Source: Bradyrhizobium diazoefficiens
Lineage (GTDB): Bacteria; Pseudomonadota; Alphaproteobacteria; Rhizobiales; Xanthobacteraceae
Length of the DNA: 64,000 nucleotides
Assembly (NCBI RefSeq): GCF_016612535.1
Contig: NZ_JAENXS010000001.1
Span: 1,240,001 to 1,304,000, forward strand
Direction of reading: 5' to 3'
Of this stretch, positions 30,701 to 39,781 are shown piece after piece. Both the position numbers and the translations under genes were made by a program. The notes below the pieces were generated by a model. It did no database searches, was not told where the DNA came from, and saw only the letters and a list, made by a program, of their open reading frames with translations. The first letter of the stretch is position 1. Each line of letters starts with the position of its first letter.

Positions 30701-32143
30701 ATGAGCCCTCCCTCGCAGATCTACGCGAAGATCACCGGTCCCATCGTCATGGTCGGCTTCGGCTCCATCGGCAAAGGCACGTTGCCGATGATCGAGCGGC
30801 ATCTCGATTACGACAGGTCGCGCGTCACCGTGATCGATCCCAAGGACGAGGGCCGCAAGGCGCATTGCGAGAAGCAGAATGTGCGATTCATGCAGAAGGC
30901 CGTGACCAGGGACAATTATCGCGAATTGCTGACGCCGCTGCTCACCGAAGGCGGCGGCCAGGGTTTTTGCGTCAATCTCTCGGTCGACACCGGGTCGACC
31001 GACATCATGGAGCTCTGCAATGAGCTCGGCGCTCTCTATATCGATACCGTCAACGAGCCCTGGCTCGGCTTCTACTTCGACAAGACGAAGGGCCCGGAAG
31101 CGCGCTCCAACTATGCCCTTCGCGAAGCAACGCTGGCCGCCAAGAAGGCACGGCCTAAGGGCTCGACGACGGCGGTCTCCTGCTGCGGCGCCAATCCGGG
31201 CATGGTGTCCTTTTTCGTCAAGCAGGCGCTACTCAATGTCGCCGCTGACCTGAAGCTCAATGCCCCCAAGCCGAAAGCCAAAGCCGAATGGGCGGATCTG
31301 ATGCGGCAGGCTGGTATCAAGGGCATCCATATCGCCGAACGCGACACTCAGCGCTCGAAGTCGCCGAAAGAGCCCGATGTGTTCGTCAACACCTGGTCGG
31401 TGGAAGGTTTCCTGTCGGAAGGCGTGCAGCCGTCCGAGCTCGGCTGGGGCACTCATGAGAAATGGATGCCCGAGAATGCGCGGACCCACGAAGCCGGCTG
31501 CGGCGCTGCCATCTATCTGATGCAGCCCGGCGCCAACACGCGCGTGCGCACCTGGTGCCCGACCCGCGGCGCGCAGTATGGCTTCCTCGTCACCCACAAC
31601 GAGTCGATCTCGATCTCCGATTACTTCACGGTGCGTGACGCGTCGGGCACGGCGATCTATCGGCCGACCTGCCACTATGCCTATCATCCGGCTGACGATG
31701 CCGTGCTGTCGCTGCACGAAATGTTCGGCCGCGCGGCGAAGATGCAGGAAAAGCACCACATCCTCGACGAGAACGAGATCGTCGACGGCATCGACGAGCT
31801 CGGTGTGCTGCTGTTCGGCCATGACAATAATGCCTATTGGTACGGCTCGCAGCTCTCGATCGAAGAGACCCGCAAGCTCGCGCCCTATCAGAACGCCACC
31901 GGTCTGCAAGTGACCTCCGCCGTGCTCGGCGGCATGGTGTGGGCGCTTGAGAACCCGAAGGAAGGCATCGTCGAAGCCGACGAGATGGATTTCGATCGCC
32001 TGCTGGAAATCCAGCTGCCCTATCTCGGCCCGGTCAAGGGCTTCTATACCGACTGGACGCCGCTGACGGATCGTCCGGGCCTGTTCCCGGAAGACATCGA
32101 CACCAGCGATCCCTGGCAGTTCAGGAACATTCTGGTGCGCTGA
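30701..32143 (+). CDS. hss: homospermidine synthase
   Basis: A 480-residue NAD-dependent enzyme making sym-homospermidine from two putrescines, the characteristic rhizobial polyamine. The Rossmann fold starts PIVMVGFGSIGKGTLPMIER. Other conserved blocks are CVNLSVDTGSTDIMELC, YIDTVNEPWLGFYFD, SCCGANPGMVSFFVK and the C-terminal LPYLGPVKGFYTDWTPL. ATG 30701, with CCGGAG at 30685-30690, is chosen over an upstream in-frame start at 30668. It completes the ornithine-putrescine-homospermidine route begun by the upstream decarboxylase. Confidence 0.95.
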   Translation: MSPPSQIYAKITGPIVMVGFGSIGKGTLPMIERHLDYDRSRVTVIDPKDEGRKAHCEKQNVRFMQKAVTRDNYRELLTPLLTEGGGQGFCVNLSVDTGSTDIMELCNELGALYIDTVNEPWLGFYFDKTKGPEARSNYALREATLAAKKARPKGSTTAVSCCGANPGMVSFFVKQALLNVAADLKLNAPKPKAKAEWADLMRQAGIKGIHIAERDTQRSKSPKEPDVFVNTWSVEGFLSEGVQPSELGWGTHEKWMPENARTHEAGCGAAIYLMQPGANTRVRTWCPTRGAQYGFLVTHNESISISDYFTVRDASGTAIYRPTCHYAYHPADDAVLSLHEMFGRAAKMQEKHHILDENEIVDGIDELGVLLFGHDNNAYWYGSQLSIEETRKLAPYQNATGLQVTSAVLGGMVWALENPKEGIVEADEMDFDRLLEIQLPYLGPVKGFYTDWTPLTDRPGLFPEDIDTSDPWQFRNILVR

Positions 32144-32244
32144 CAGGCGCACCAATCGGAGCTGCAATGAACGGGAGGCTAATAGCCTTCCGCCAGAGCG
32201 GATGCTAACCAACCGCCCGGTCGCACGGCAACCGGGAGGTCCGC

Positions 32245-33852
32245 ATGAAACATATCGCCTGCATCGCGGGAGGCGTCAGCCTCCTGATCGCGTCCCAAGT
32301 ATTCGCCGCGGACACCGGTCAGTTGCCCTGCAAGACCACGCAGGAATGCAACGAAAACGCCGCCAAGATCGGCGCCAACGCCGCCAGGGACGCGCAACCC
32401 TCAACCAGCAAGTCGGACGCAGCCGAGGACCAATTCTACTGGCTCAACAAGATCAACAAGGCTTCCACAGTAATGCTGGTGGAGGAAGGCATCTTCCCGA
32501 AAAGCACCGGCCAGCTGATCGCCGGAGGCGTGGACTACACGATCCGCCAGGCGCGTGAGCCCGATGGCAAGCGCCCGAGCGACGTCCTCCAGATCGAGAA
32601 GATCATGACCGACAAGGTCGGCGAGGAGGCCTCCGTCATCCACGCCGGGCGCAGCCGCCAGGACATGTACGCGACCTTCCGTGCTGCCAAGCTGCGCAAC
32701 CAGACGCTGGATTTTGCCGAGGCGCTGCTCGGCCTGCGCGCCAAAATGCTGGCCAAGGCGGCCGACAATCTGGATACCTTGATGCCCGGCTACACCAACG
32801 GTGTGCAGGCGGTGCCGATCACCTATGGTCATTACCTGCTGGCTTATGAGGAATCCTTCGAGCGCGACCAGCAGCGCGTCAGCGAAGCCTATCGCCGGCT
32901 CAACCTCAGCCCGATGGGCGTCGGCGTCATGTCCGACTCGGTCTGGCCGCTGAATCGCACGCGCCTCGCCCAGCTGCTCGGCTTTGACGGCATCGTCGAG
33001 AATTCGATGGATGCCAACCAGGTGATCCCATTCGACAACCAGCTCGAGGCCACCGCCATCGCCAATTCGGCCGCCATCCGGATCGGCGTGATGATGCAGG
33101 ACCTGCATACGCAATACGCCGAGGTGCGACCGTGGCTGTTGCTGCAGGAGGGCTCGACCTACACCAGCAGCTCGATGCCGCAGAAGCGCAATCCGGGTCT
33201 GATCATGCAGGCGAGGATCGCCGCTTCAGATGTGGTGGGGCTGTCGGCGGCGGCATCGATCCGCGCTCACAACGTCATGTCGGGCATGGTCGATTCCAAG
33301 TCCCAGTCCGAGGACATCGGCCTGTTCCCGCGTGCCGTCAACATGGTGACCGCCACCGACCGGGTGTTCGATGCGATCGTGGTCAACAAGGCCCGCGCCA
33401 AGGAAGAACTGGAGAGCGACTGGACCTCGACCATGAATCTCGCCGAGCTTCTGTTGCAGGCGCACCAGATCCCGTTCCGCGTCGGACACGGCTTTGCATC
33501 GCAGATGGTCAGCTATGCACGGCCGCTGGATCTCACGCCCAAGACCATACCCTTCAGCGAAGTGACTGACCTCTTCACCAAGACGCTTGCCAAATTCAAC
33601 ATGCAGGCGAGGCCGTTCCCGATGAGCGAGGCCGAATTCAGGGAGGTGATGTCCCCGGAATGGATCGTGGCGCACACCCAGGGCGTCGGCGGTCCGCAGC
33701 CAGAGGAGACTGCACGCATGCTGAAGGCGGCCCGGCAGCGCCTCGATACCGACAAGCTCTGGCTTGCCGCGCAGCGCGACAAGCTCGCGAAGGCCGATGC
33801 CGCGCTCGATCAGGCGTTTGCGGCGCTGTTGCCGAACGACGCAGCGCATTAG
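32245..33852 (+). CDS. exported argininosuccinate-lyase-like protein
   Basis: A 535-residue protein. A signal peptide (MKHIACIAGGVSLLIASQVFA) precedes a lyase-superfamily body: HAGRSRQDMYATFRAA, PITYGHYLLAYEESFERD and the active-site loop SSSMPQKRNP (308-317). An SD GGGAGG precedes ATG 32245. Ordinary argininosuccinate lyases are about 460 residues and cytoplasmic, so this one should act in the periplasm on a different, unknown substrate. A Cys-containing insert (PCKTTQECNE) follows the signal. It lies 101 bp after hss on the same strand. Confidence 0.85.
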   Translation: MKHIACIAGGVSLLIASQVFAADTGQLPCKTTQECNENAAKIGANAARDAQPSTSKSDAAEDQFYWLNKINKASTVMLVEEGIFPKSTGQLIAGGVDYTIRQAREPDGKRPSDVLQIEKIMTDKVGEEASVIHAGRSRQDMYATFRAAKLRNQTLDFAEALLGLRAKMLAKAADNLDTLMPGYTNGVQAVPITYGHYLLAYEESFERDQQRVSEAYRRLNLSPMGVGVMSDSVWPLNRTRLAQLLGFDGIVENSMDANQVIPFDNQLEATAIANSAAIRIGVMMQDLHTQYAEVRPWLLLQEGSTYTSSSMPQKRNPGLIMQARIAASDVVGLSAAASIRAHNVMSGMVDSKSQSEDIGLFPRAVNMVTATDRVFDAIVVNKARAKEELESDWTSTMNLAELLLQAHQIPFRVGHGFASQMVSYARPLDLTPKTIPFSEVTDLFTKTLAKFNMQARPFPMSEAEFREVMSPEWIVAHTQGVGGPQPEETARMLKAARQRLDTDKLWLAAQRDKLAKADAALDQAFAALLPNDAAH

Positions 33853-33860
33853 CGGCGAAC

Positions 33861-33884
33861 CGGGGTGCGTCATCCCGCACCCCG
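33861..33884. terminator. hairpin between convergent genes
   Basis: CGGGGTGCG-tcatcc-CGCACCCCG is a perfect 9-bp stem between the lyase-like gene and the converging acetoacetate decarboxylase gene. It has no T-run, so its terminator role is probable rather than certain. Confidence 0.55.
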
Positions 33885-33894
33885 CCCGCTCACG

Positions 33895-34635
33895 TTACTT
33901 CGCCATGTAATCGAACGCCACGCTGCCGAGCCCGAGCGTCAAATCCGCTTTGAAGTGCAACGCCGAGACCACCTCGCGCACCGGCAGCCGGGCGACGTCG
34001 CAGAGCGCGTGAGGAAACAGGCCGAGCGCGGCTGGGCCGGTCCAGGCTTCCTTCAGCGTGATGTCCTCTAGATGGAAGCGCACCAGCTCGCAGATCCGAG
34101 GGTTGCCATCGACATGCGGAATAATCTTCAGGATGAAGTTCGGTGCCTTCATCGGCTGCAGCACCTCGTCAAGGTCGACCTTGCGGTGCTTGTAGCCCAT
34201 GGTCGCGGAGGCACAGAGCACCGAACCATAATGCAGCGAGCCGACCAGCACGTCGCTCTCGACCTCGATCTTCGGCCGCCCCAGCTTCTTCGGAAAGCCC
34301 CACAACTCGCGGCCGCCGGCGATCGGGCCTTCATCGTCGAGATACATCGCGTGGGTGTAGGCGCCGAGCTCACCCTTGAAGCGGACCGGGATCACTTGTC
34401 CGGTCTCGGTGTAGTCGCCAAAGCCGGTCGAGTCGGGCATGCGGATGAATTCGTATTTCACGACCGGCTCCGCCACCTCGAGCGGCTCGGGCACGATGGC
34501 GGCAAGGGCTTCGAGATCGGTCCTGTAGGTAATGATGAAATACTCGCGATTGAAAAAGTGATATGGCCCCGGCGGGAATGACGGGTTGGTGAGCGGCATC
34601 GAATAGGCGGTACGGCGGACGTCTTCGATTTTCAT
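33895..34635 (-). CDS. adc: acetoacetate decarboxylase family protein
   Basis: A 246-residue protein from ATG 34635 ([20 protein letters not shown]). It matches acetoacetate decarboxylase along its whole length: [35 protein letters not shown] with the Schiff-base Lys region, and [19 protein letters not shown]. It would release CO2 and acetone from acetoacetate. Some family members instead act as aldolases or dehydratases, but the conserved KKLG context supports decarboxylation. Confidence 0.92.
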   Translation of the reverse strand: MKIEDVRRTAYSMPLTNPSFPPGPYHFFNREYFIITYRTDLEALAAIVPEPLEVAEPVVKYEFIRMPDSTGFGDYTETGQVIPVRFKGELGAYTHAMYLDDEGPIAGGRELWGFPKKLGRPKIEVESDVLVGSLHYGSVLCASATMGYKHRKVDLDEVLQPMKAPNFILKIIPHVDGNPRICELVRFHLEDITLKEAWTGPAALGLFPHALCDVARLPVREVVSALHFKADLTLGLGSVAFDYMAK

Positions 34636-34750
34636 GGAAGGCCCCATCTGTCGGTTGTGCGACAGATTATGGAGCGGGCCGTACGCCAAGGCGAGATTGT
34701 AGAATTGGCATTCGTCGTCAAATGCGCGTCACAATACAATGCCGTCGCAG

Positions 34751-35083
34751 CTACTTCTCCTTGATCGGCGGCGCGACCTTCTCGGCGGGAGCTGGCGGCA
34801 ATGCGGGCTTGGTGGCCGCGCCTTGGGTCCGCGGATCGGGGCGCGCGGGCTCGGGCGCTGGCGTGGTCGGACGCTCGCCGCCGGGCTTGGCTTCCGCGGG
34901 CGTCCTGGTCTGACCGTCGGACGGCGTGCCCTGGAGCGGCTGTGTCGCTTGGGCCAGCTCCGTCCGGCTTTCGGCGCGGATTTGCGCGAGTGACATCACT
35001 GACACCACCGCACCCGCCGCGAACAGCGAGCAGGCGATTATCAGGTCGAATTTCAGTCTGCGCTTGTCACCTTGGCCGGGCAT
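34751..35083 (-). CDS. membrane-anchored Pro/Ala-rich hypothetical protein
   Basis: A 110-residue protein from ATG 35083 (MPGQGDKRRLKFD). One transmembrane helix (LIIACSLFAAGAVVSVMSLA) follows a basic cytoplasmic start. The remainder is a disordered Pro/Ala/Thr-rich periplasmic tail ending PPIKEK. An upstream in-frame start would add 26 residues. No family recognised. It lies 82 bp downstream of mgtC on the same strand. Confidence 0.6.
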   Translation of the reverse strand: MPGQGDKRRLKFDLIIACSLFAAGAVVSVMSLAQIRAESRTELAQATQPLQGTPSDGQTRTPAEAKPGGERPTTPAPEPARPDPRTQGAATKPALPPAPAEKVAPPIKEK

Positions 35084-35165
35084 GTCGATCACCGCCTTTG
35101 TCCGCGGAATCAACGAACTCGTGCGACCGCGGTTCCGTGCCCTATAAGGCTGGAACCGCAAGCGA

Positions 35166-35882
35166 TCAGTCGGTGGTGCTGACTTCCCAGGTCGCGTGGC
35201 GCACGCCCGGCAGGTGCTGGAGGTCGGTCGCCACGGCGTTCAGCTCGTTCGGGTCGACCGCGGTCGCAACCAGTTCTGCGACAATCTCGATGAGGTCGTC
35301 GCCGGTCTCGACCACGTCGACGTCAGCCACCGGATATTTGGCGGCCTCAAGCTTGTCGACCAGACGATCGCGCATGTCCGGCAAGGCATCCATTGCGACC
35401 GCCAGCTTGAAATAGTAGGTCGCCTCGGACGTCTTCTCATTCAGGGGGATGCGGTTGATGGCGTTCACCAGCGGGCGCAGCAGCGTGTTGCCGGCGATGA
35501 CGAACACGGTGAGGGCAGCTGCCTGGGCAACCATGTCGGCCCCGGCGCAGGAGCCGACCGCGGCCGAGGCCCACAGCGTCGCGGCGGTGTTGAGTCCGCG
35601 CACGTCCATGCCCTGCTTCATGATGACGCCGGCGCCGAGAAAGCCGATGCCGGAGACGACGTAGGAGATCACCCGCACCGCGCCGTCGGCGCCGGTCAGG
35701 TGCATGGCCAGATCGACGAAGGCGGCAGCCCCGACTGCGACCAGCACGTTGGTGCGCAGGCCCGCAGTGCGTTGGCGATACTGCCGCTCGGCGCCGATCA
35801 GCGTGCCCAGCACGAAGGCCGTGAACAGGCTGACCAGCGTGTCGGCGAAATCAGCGAGTTGGAAGGTCGTCAGAAACCGCAT
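35166..35882 (-). CDS. MgtC/SapB-family membrane protein
   Basis: A 238-residue protein with four or five N-terminal membrane helices carrying the MgtC signatures LGTLIGAERQYRQRTAGLRT and ISYVVSGIGFLGAGVIMKQG, then NTAATLWASAAVGSCAGA. A C-terminal ACT-like cytoplasmic domain follows. MgtC proteins aid survival at low Mg2+ and modulate F-ATPase in pathogens. It starts 30 bp after the WD40 gene and may be read from the zinc operon. Confidence 0.92.
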   Translation of the reverse strand: MRFLTTFQLADFADTLVSLFTAFVLGTLIGAERQYRQRTAGLRTNVLVAVGAAAFVDLAMHLTGADGAVRVISYVVSGIGFLGAGVIMKQGMDVRGLNTAATLWASAAVGSCAGADMVAQAAALTVFVIAGNTLLRPLVNAINRIPLNEKTSEATYYFKLAVAMDALPDMRDRLVDKLEAAKYPVADVDVVETGDDLIEIVAELVATAVDPNELNAVATDLQHLPGVRHATWEVSTTD

Positions 35883-35912
35883 GGCCCCATCTAGGGCCAG
35901 AACGATGACAGA

Positions 35913-36947
35913 TCAAAGCTCCAGCAGCCCGCCGTCCCCATTTTCGTCGGCGAATGCCAGCAGCGTGCCCTTGGCGTTCCAGGCGAGCGCAGCCACCGGC
36001 GGCGTGCCGTTGCGGCGGACCAAAATCTCCGCGCCGTCCTCCAGCCGCACCATCAGCACGGTGCCGTCGCTGTAGCCGGCGGCGAAGATGTCGTTCTTGG
36101 GGTGGCAGGCGACGACCGCCACGCGTGCCTGCAGCGGCGCGAGCATCGCGGGCTCCTTGCCCATCGGACCGTCTTTGCTGGCGAACGGCCATATGATGAC
36201 GGTGTCGGCGCCCGAGGTCGCCAGCCCCTTGCCGCCCGCGCTCCAGGACATCGAACGGACGCGGCCGGGATAGCCGGTCATGCGCATGTGCCGGTTGTCG
36301 GCGAGCCGCCAGCCGTGCAGGGCCGATTCGTGCATGGTGGTGACAAGGAATTTATTGTCCGGGCTGAAGGTGACGCCGAGATGCGATCCGGCCCAGGGCA
36401 GGAATTCGGCCGATCCCTCCATGTTCGGAAACCACAGCGTGGCGCCGTTGTAGTGGGCGATCGCGAGCCGCAGGCCCTTTGGCGCAAACGCAAGTCCGCC
36501 GACGGTCGAGGGCACCTCAAGCGATTTCTCCTCGGTCTTGCCGCTCCTGACGGTCGCCGTCTTGCCGGCCGACCAGGCGAAGGCGCCGTCCGGATGCAGC
36601 GCCACCGCGTCGATCCAGCGGCGCTTCGGGTCGGTGGCGAGCAGCGTCACCTCGCCCTTGGCGTCGAGCGACACGACCTTGCCGTCGTCGCCGCCCATGA
36701 TGAGGCGCTTGCCGTCGGAGGCGGTGGAGAGAATGCCACCGCTGTGCACGGCGACAGTGCTGATCTCACCCTTGTTGTCGGCAGAGTTGGCGTCGACGAA
36801 CGCGACATTCTCCTCACCGCCGACGAAGGCGGCGCGGGGCCCAAGGAAATGCACCGAGGTCACGCCCATGCCAAGCGTGAGCGGCTTGACGCGGTCGGTG
36901 ACGGAGACGATCGAGGCGGAATCGGGAGCGGGCGTAAACTCTTTCAT
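35913..36947 (-). CDS. WD40-repeat protein linked to zinc operon
   Basis: A 344-residue protein from ATG 36947 with about seven beta-propeller blades (for example VTSVHFLGPRAAFVGGEENV, WIDAVALHPDGAFAWSAG, HLGVTFSPDNKFLVTTMHES, VRSMSWSAGGKGLATSGADT and AVVACHPKNDIFAAGYSDGT). There is no signal peptide, so it is cytoplasmic. Its ATG overlaps the cobW stop by 4 bp (ATGA), indicating translational coupling. A scaffold or partner role for the CobW zinc GTPase is inferred from that coupling; nothing else indicates function. Confidence 0.88.
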   Translation of the reverse strand: MKEFTPAPDSASIVSVTDRVKPLTLGMGVTSVHFLGPRAAFVGGEENVAFVDANSADNKGEISTVAVHSGGILSTASDGKRLIMGGDDGKVVSLDAKGEVTLLATDPKRRWIDAVALHPDGAFAWSAGKTATVRSGKTEEKSLEVPSTVGGLAFAPKGLRLAIAHYNGATLWFPNMEGSAEFLPWAGSHLGVTFSPDNKFLVTTMHESALHGWRLADNRHMRMTGYPGRVRSMSWSAGGKGLATSGADTVIIWPFASKDGPMGKEPAMLAPLQARVAVVACHPKNDIFAAGYSDGTVLMVRLEDGAEILVRRNGTPPVAALAWNAKGTLLAFADENGDGGLLEL

Positions 36948-37987
36948 CGCGAGACGATGCAGCTCTCGAAGCCCGTGCGAATGAGCTCTTCCGGCAACTC
37001 GCGGCCGATGAAGACCAGACGGCTCTCGCGCGGCTCGTCGTCCTTCCATTTCCGCTGATGGTTGCCCTCCAGCATCATGTGGACGCCCTGGAAAACGTAG
37101 CGGTCGTCGTCGTCGTGGAAGGCAAGAATGCCCTTGGAGCGCAGGATCTTGCCGCCCTCAACCTGAACCAGGTTCTGCAGCCAGGGCATGAACACGTTCG
37201 GATCGAGCGGCTTGTCGGTCTTGAGCGACAGCGACTGCATGTCCTCGTCGTGATAGTGCTTCAGGCCGTGGCCGTGATCATGATCGTGCCCGTGATTGTG
37301 GTGATGATCATGGTCGTGGTCATGATCGTCGACCTCCAGAAAGTCCGGCTCGATGTCGAGGATGCGGTCGAGATCGAACGCACCGCGGTCGAGCACGTCG
37401 GCCAGCGCGACCGAGCAGCGCTCGGTGCGGTGCAGTTTCGCATAGGGGTTGATGCCGCGGATACGGGCCTCGACCTCGGCAAGCTCCGGCTTGGTGACGA
37501 GATCGGTCTTGTTCAGCACGATGACGTCGGCAAACGCGATCTGGTTCTTGGCTTCGGGCGCGTCCTTGAGCCGGTCAGACAGCCATTTGGCGTCAGCGAC
37601 CGTGACCACCGCATCGAGCCGCGCATTCTTTTGCACGTCCTCGTCGACGAAGAAGGTCTGGGCGACCGGCGCCGGATCCGCAAGGCCGGTGGTTTCGACG
37701 ATGATGGCGTCGAACTTGCCCTTGCGCTTCATCAACCCGTCCAGGATGCGGACGAGGTCGCCACGCACGGTGCAGCAGATGCAGCCGTTGTTCATCTCGA
37801 ACACTTCCTCATCGGCGCCGATGATGAGGTCGTTGTCGATGCCGATCTCGCCGAATTCGTTGACGATGACAGCGTATTTCTTGCCGTGGTTCTCCGACAG
37901 GATGCGGTTCAACAGCGTGGTCTTGCCGGCACCGAGATAGCCGGTCAGGACGGTCACGGGAATTTTGGAGGCGGTCGCTTCAGACAT
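36944..37987 (-). CDS. CobW/COG0523-family GTP-binding metallochaperone
   Basis: A 347-residue G3E GTPase from ATG 37987. The P-loop is TGYLGAGKTTLLN, the metal motif is GCICCTVRGDL (CxCC), the switch region is IVETTGLADPAPV and the base-recognition motif is LNKTDL. A His/Asp-rich loop (DDHDHDHDHHHNHGHDHDHG and onward) precedes the C-terminal CobW_C domain. COG0523 proteins in Zur regulons deliver zinc to client enzymes under scarcity. It starts 52 bp after znuA and is translationally coupled to the WD40 gene. Confidence 0.93.
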   Translation of the reverse strand: MSEATASKIPVTVLTGYLGAGKTTLLNRILSENHGKKYAVIVNEFGEIGIDNDLIIGADEEVFEMNNGCICCTVRGDLVRILDGLMKRKGKFDAIIVETTGLADPAPVAQTFFVDEDVQKNARLDAVVTVADAKWLSDRLKDAPEAKNQIAFADVIVLNKTDLVTKPELAEVEARIRGINPYAKLHRTERCSVALADVLDRGAFDLDRILDIEPDFLEVDDHDHDHDHHHNHGHDHDHGHGLKHYHDEDMQSLSLKTDKPLDPNVFMPWLQNLVQVEGGKILRSKGILAFHDDDDRYVFQGVHMMLEGNHQRKWKDDEPRESRLVFIGRELPEELIRTGFESCIVSR

Positions 37988-38039
37988 AGGAACTCCGGGG
38001 TCGGCTGGTCGCGCGACGCAAGGCGGGGTGGCCCCTGCC

Positions 38040-38903
38040 CTAATGGTCAAGCGCACTGGTCAGGGCCTTTATATTGTGCCTGACCATATCAATGTAAGTG
38101 GGTGCAGGCCCCTTTTCGCCGGTCAAACCGTCCGAAATCAGGGTCCCGCCGACCTTGGCGCCGGTCTCGGCCGCGATCCGCCGGATCAGGCGGTCATCGC
38201 TGATATTTTCCAGGAAAACGGCCGGGATTTTCTGGGCCTTGATCTGGCCGATGATACCAGCGATGTCCCGCGCGCTGGGCTCGGTTTCGGTGGAGACGCC
38301 CAGGGGAGCGATGAACTGGATTCCGTATTCGGCGGCGAAATAGCCGAAGGCATCATGGGTGGAGATCACCTTGCGCCGTTCGGGCGGGATCTTGGCCACG
38401 GCCTCGCGGACCTCGCGGTCGAGCGCCTCGAGCTTTTCCAGATAGGCCTTGGCCTGGGCGCGGAAGAGCTCGGCATCGTCGGGGTCAGCCGCGGCCAGCG
38501 CGTTGGCGATATCAGTCACATAGATTTTCGCGTTAGGGACGGACTGCCAGGCGTGGGGATCGGCGGCCGAGCCGAGCTTGAGCGGCGCGATCTCGGTGCT
38601 CGCGGTCACGACCGTTGCCTTGCTGCCGGAGGACTGTACGAGACGCGGCAGCCAGCCCTCCAGCCCGAGCCCGTTGACGATGACGAGTTTTGCGTCCGCG
38701 ATCCGCTTCGCATCTGATGGGGCCGGCGTGTAGACGTGGACGTCGCTGTCGGGGCCGACCAGCGTCGTGACCTTGACCCGGTCGCCGCCGATGGTGCGGA
38801 CGAAATCGCCGAGGATCGTGAAGCTCGCGACGACGTTCAGCCGCTCGGCGGCGTGCAGCGGCGAGCCAATCAGCAGGAGCACGCAAAGCAGGAGACGCTG
38901 CAT
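38040..38903 (-). CDS. znuA: zinc/metal ABC transporter substrate-binding protein
   Basis: A 287-residue periplasmic protein of the cluster A-I metal-binding type (signal peptide MQRLLLCVLLLIGSPLHA). Candidate ligands are the His of SDVHVYTPAPSDAKR, the His of ADPHAWQSV, the His of ISTHDAFGYFA and the late Asp in LISDGLTG. The usual His-rich loop of ZnuA is absent, so zinc specificity rests on the Zur box and neighbours; manganese is possible. ATG 38903 begins two bases after the znuB stop; a GTG at 38909 overlapping it is an alternative. Confidence 0.9.
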   Translation of the reverse strand: MQRLLLCVLLLIGSPLHAAERLNVVASFTILGDFVRTIGGDRVKVTTLVGPDSDVHVYTPAPSDAKRIADAKLVIVNGLGLEGWLPRLVQSSGSKATVVTASTEIAPLKLGSAADPHAWQSVPNAKIYVTDIANALAAADPDDAELFRAQAKAYLEKLEALDREVREAVAKIPPERRKVISTHDAFGYFAAEYGIQFIAPLGVSTETEPSARDIAGIIGQIKAQKIPAVFLENISDDRLIRRIAAETGAKVGGTLISDGLTGEKGPAPTYIDMVRHNIKALTSALDH

Positions 38904-38905
38904 CG

Positions 38906-39775
38906 TCACGCTTCCAGATGCCGGCCGGGAAAAAGCTGCCGGACGATCCCGCCGACACGACCGAACAGGACGGAAACGATGTAGAGCATCGTCGCCACCA
39001 GAATGATCGCAGGCCCCGACGGCACGCGGGTCTGGAACGACAGCACCAGCCCGGCATAGCCCGAGACGGCGGCGGCAACGACCGCAATGCAGATCATGGC
39101 GGTGAGATCGCGCGACCAGAACCGCGCAATGCCCGCTGGCAGGATCATCAGGCCTACGGCCAGCAACGTGCCGAGCGCCTGAAAGCCGTTGACCAGATTG
39201 ATCACGACCAACGCGAGGAAGGCGAGATGCGCAGGCCCGCCGGCGCGGCTGACGGTGCGCAGGAACAGGGGATCGACACTCTCGATCACCAGGGGGCGAT
39301 AGATCACCGCAAGCACCAGCAGCGTGACCGTGGCGTTGAAGGCCACCACCAGCAGCGTCTGATCATCCATCGCGAGGATGTTGCCGAACAGCACGTGCAG
39401 CAGGTCGATATTGGTGCCCTTAATCGAGACGATAGTGACGCCCAGCGCCAGCGAGGCCAGATAGAAGGTCGCGAGTGAAGCGTCCTCCTTCAGCCCGGTC
39501 GAGCGCGCGACGACGCCGGCGAGGATCGCGACCGCAAAACCTGCGATCAGACCGCCTGCGGCCATCGCGAACAAATTGAGGCCGGAGAGCAGGAAGCCGA
39601 CCGCCGCCCCCGGCAGGATCGCATGCGCCATGGCGTCGCCGACGAGACTCATTCGCCGCAACATCAGGAACACGCCGATCGGCGCACCGGCCAGCGACAG
39701 CGCGATCACGGCGGCGAGCGCGCGTCGCATGAACTCGAATTCGGTGAACGGACCGATCAGCGCGTCATAGACCAT
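38906..39775 (-). CDS. znuB: zinc/metal ABC transporter permease
   Basis: A 289-residue protein with about eight membrane helices of the ABC-3 family (RRMSLVGDAMAHAILPGAAVGF, LGVTIVSIKGTNIDLLHVLFG, FQALGTLLAVGLMILPAG). It forms the channel with ZnuC and ZnuA. It starts 6 bp after znuC and its stop abuts znuA, so the three are co-translated. Confidence 0.93.
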   Translation of the reverse strand: MVYDALIGPFTEFEFMRRALAAVIALSLAGAPIGVFLMLRRMSLVGDAMAHAILPGAAVGFLLSGLNLFAMAAGGLIAGFAVAILAGVVARSTGLKEDASLATFYLASLALGVTIVSIKGTNIDLLHVLFGNILAMDDQTLLVVAFNATVTLLVLAVIYRPLVIESVDPLFLRTVSRAGGPAHLAFLALVVINLVNGFQALGTLLAVGLMILPAGIARFWSRDLTAMICIAVVAAAVSGYAGLVLSFQTRVPSGPAIILVATMLYIVSVLFGRVGGIVRQLFPGRHLEA

Positions 39776-39781
39776 CTGTTA

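Noticed and set aside
37261..37340. Tandem DNA repeat or CRISPR-like array
   Set aside because: The repetitive GTGATCATG pattern simply encodes the His/Asp-rich loop of the CobW protein. Similar tracts at 23770-23880 and 40680-40760 encode His-rich loops too.
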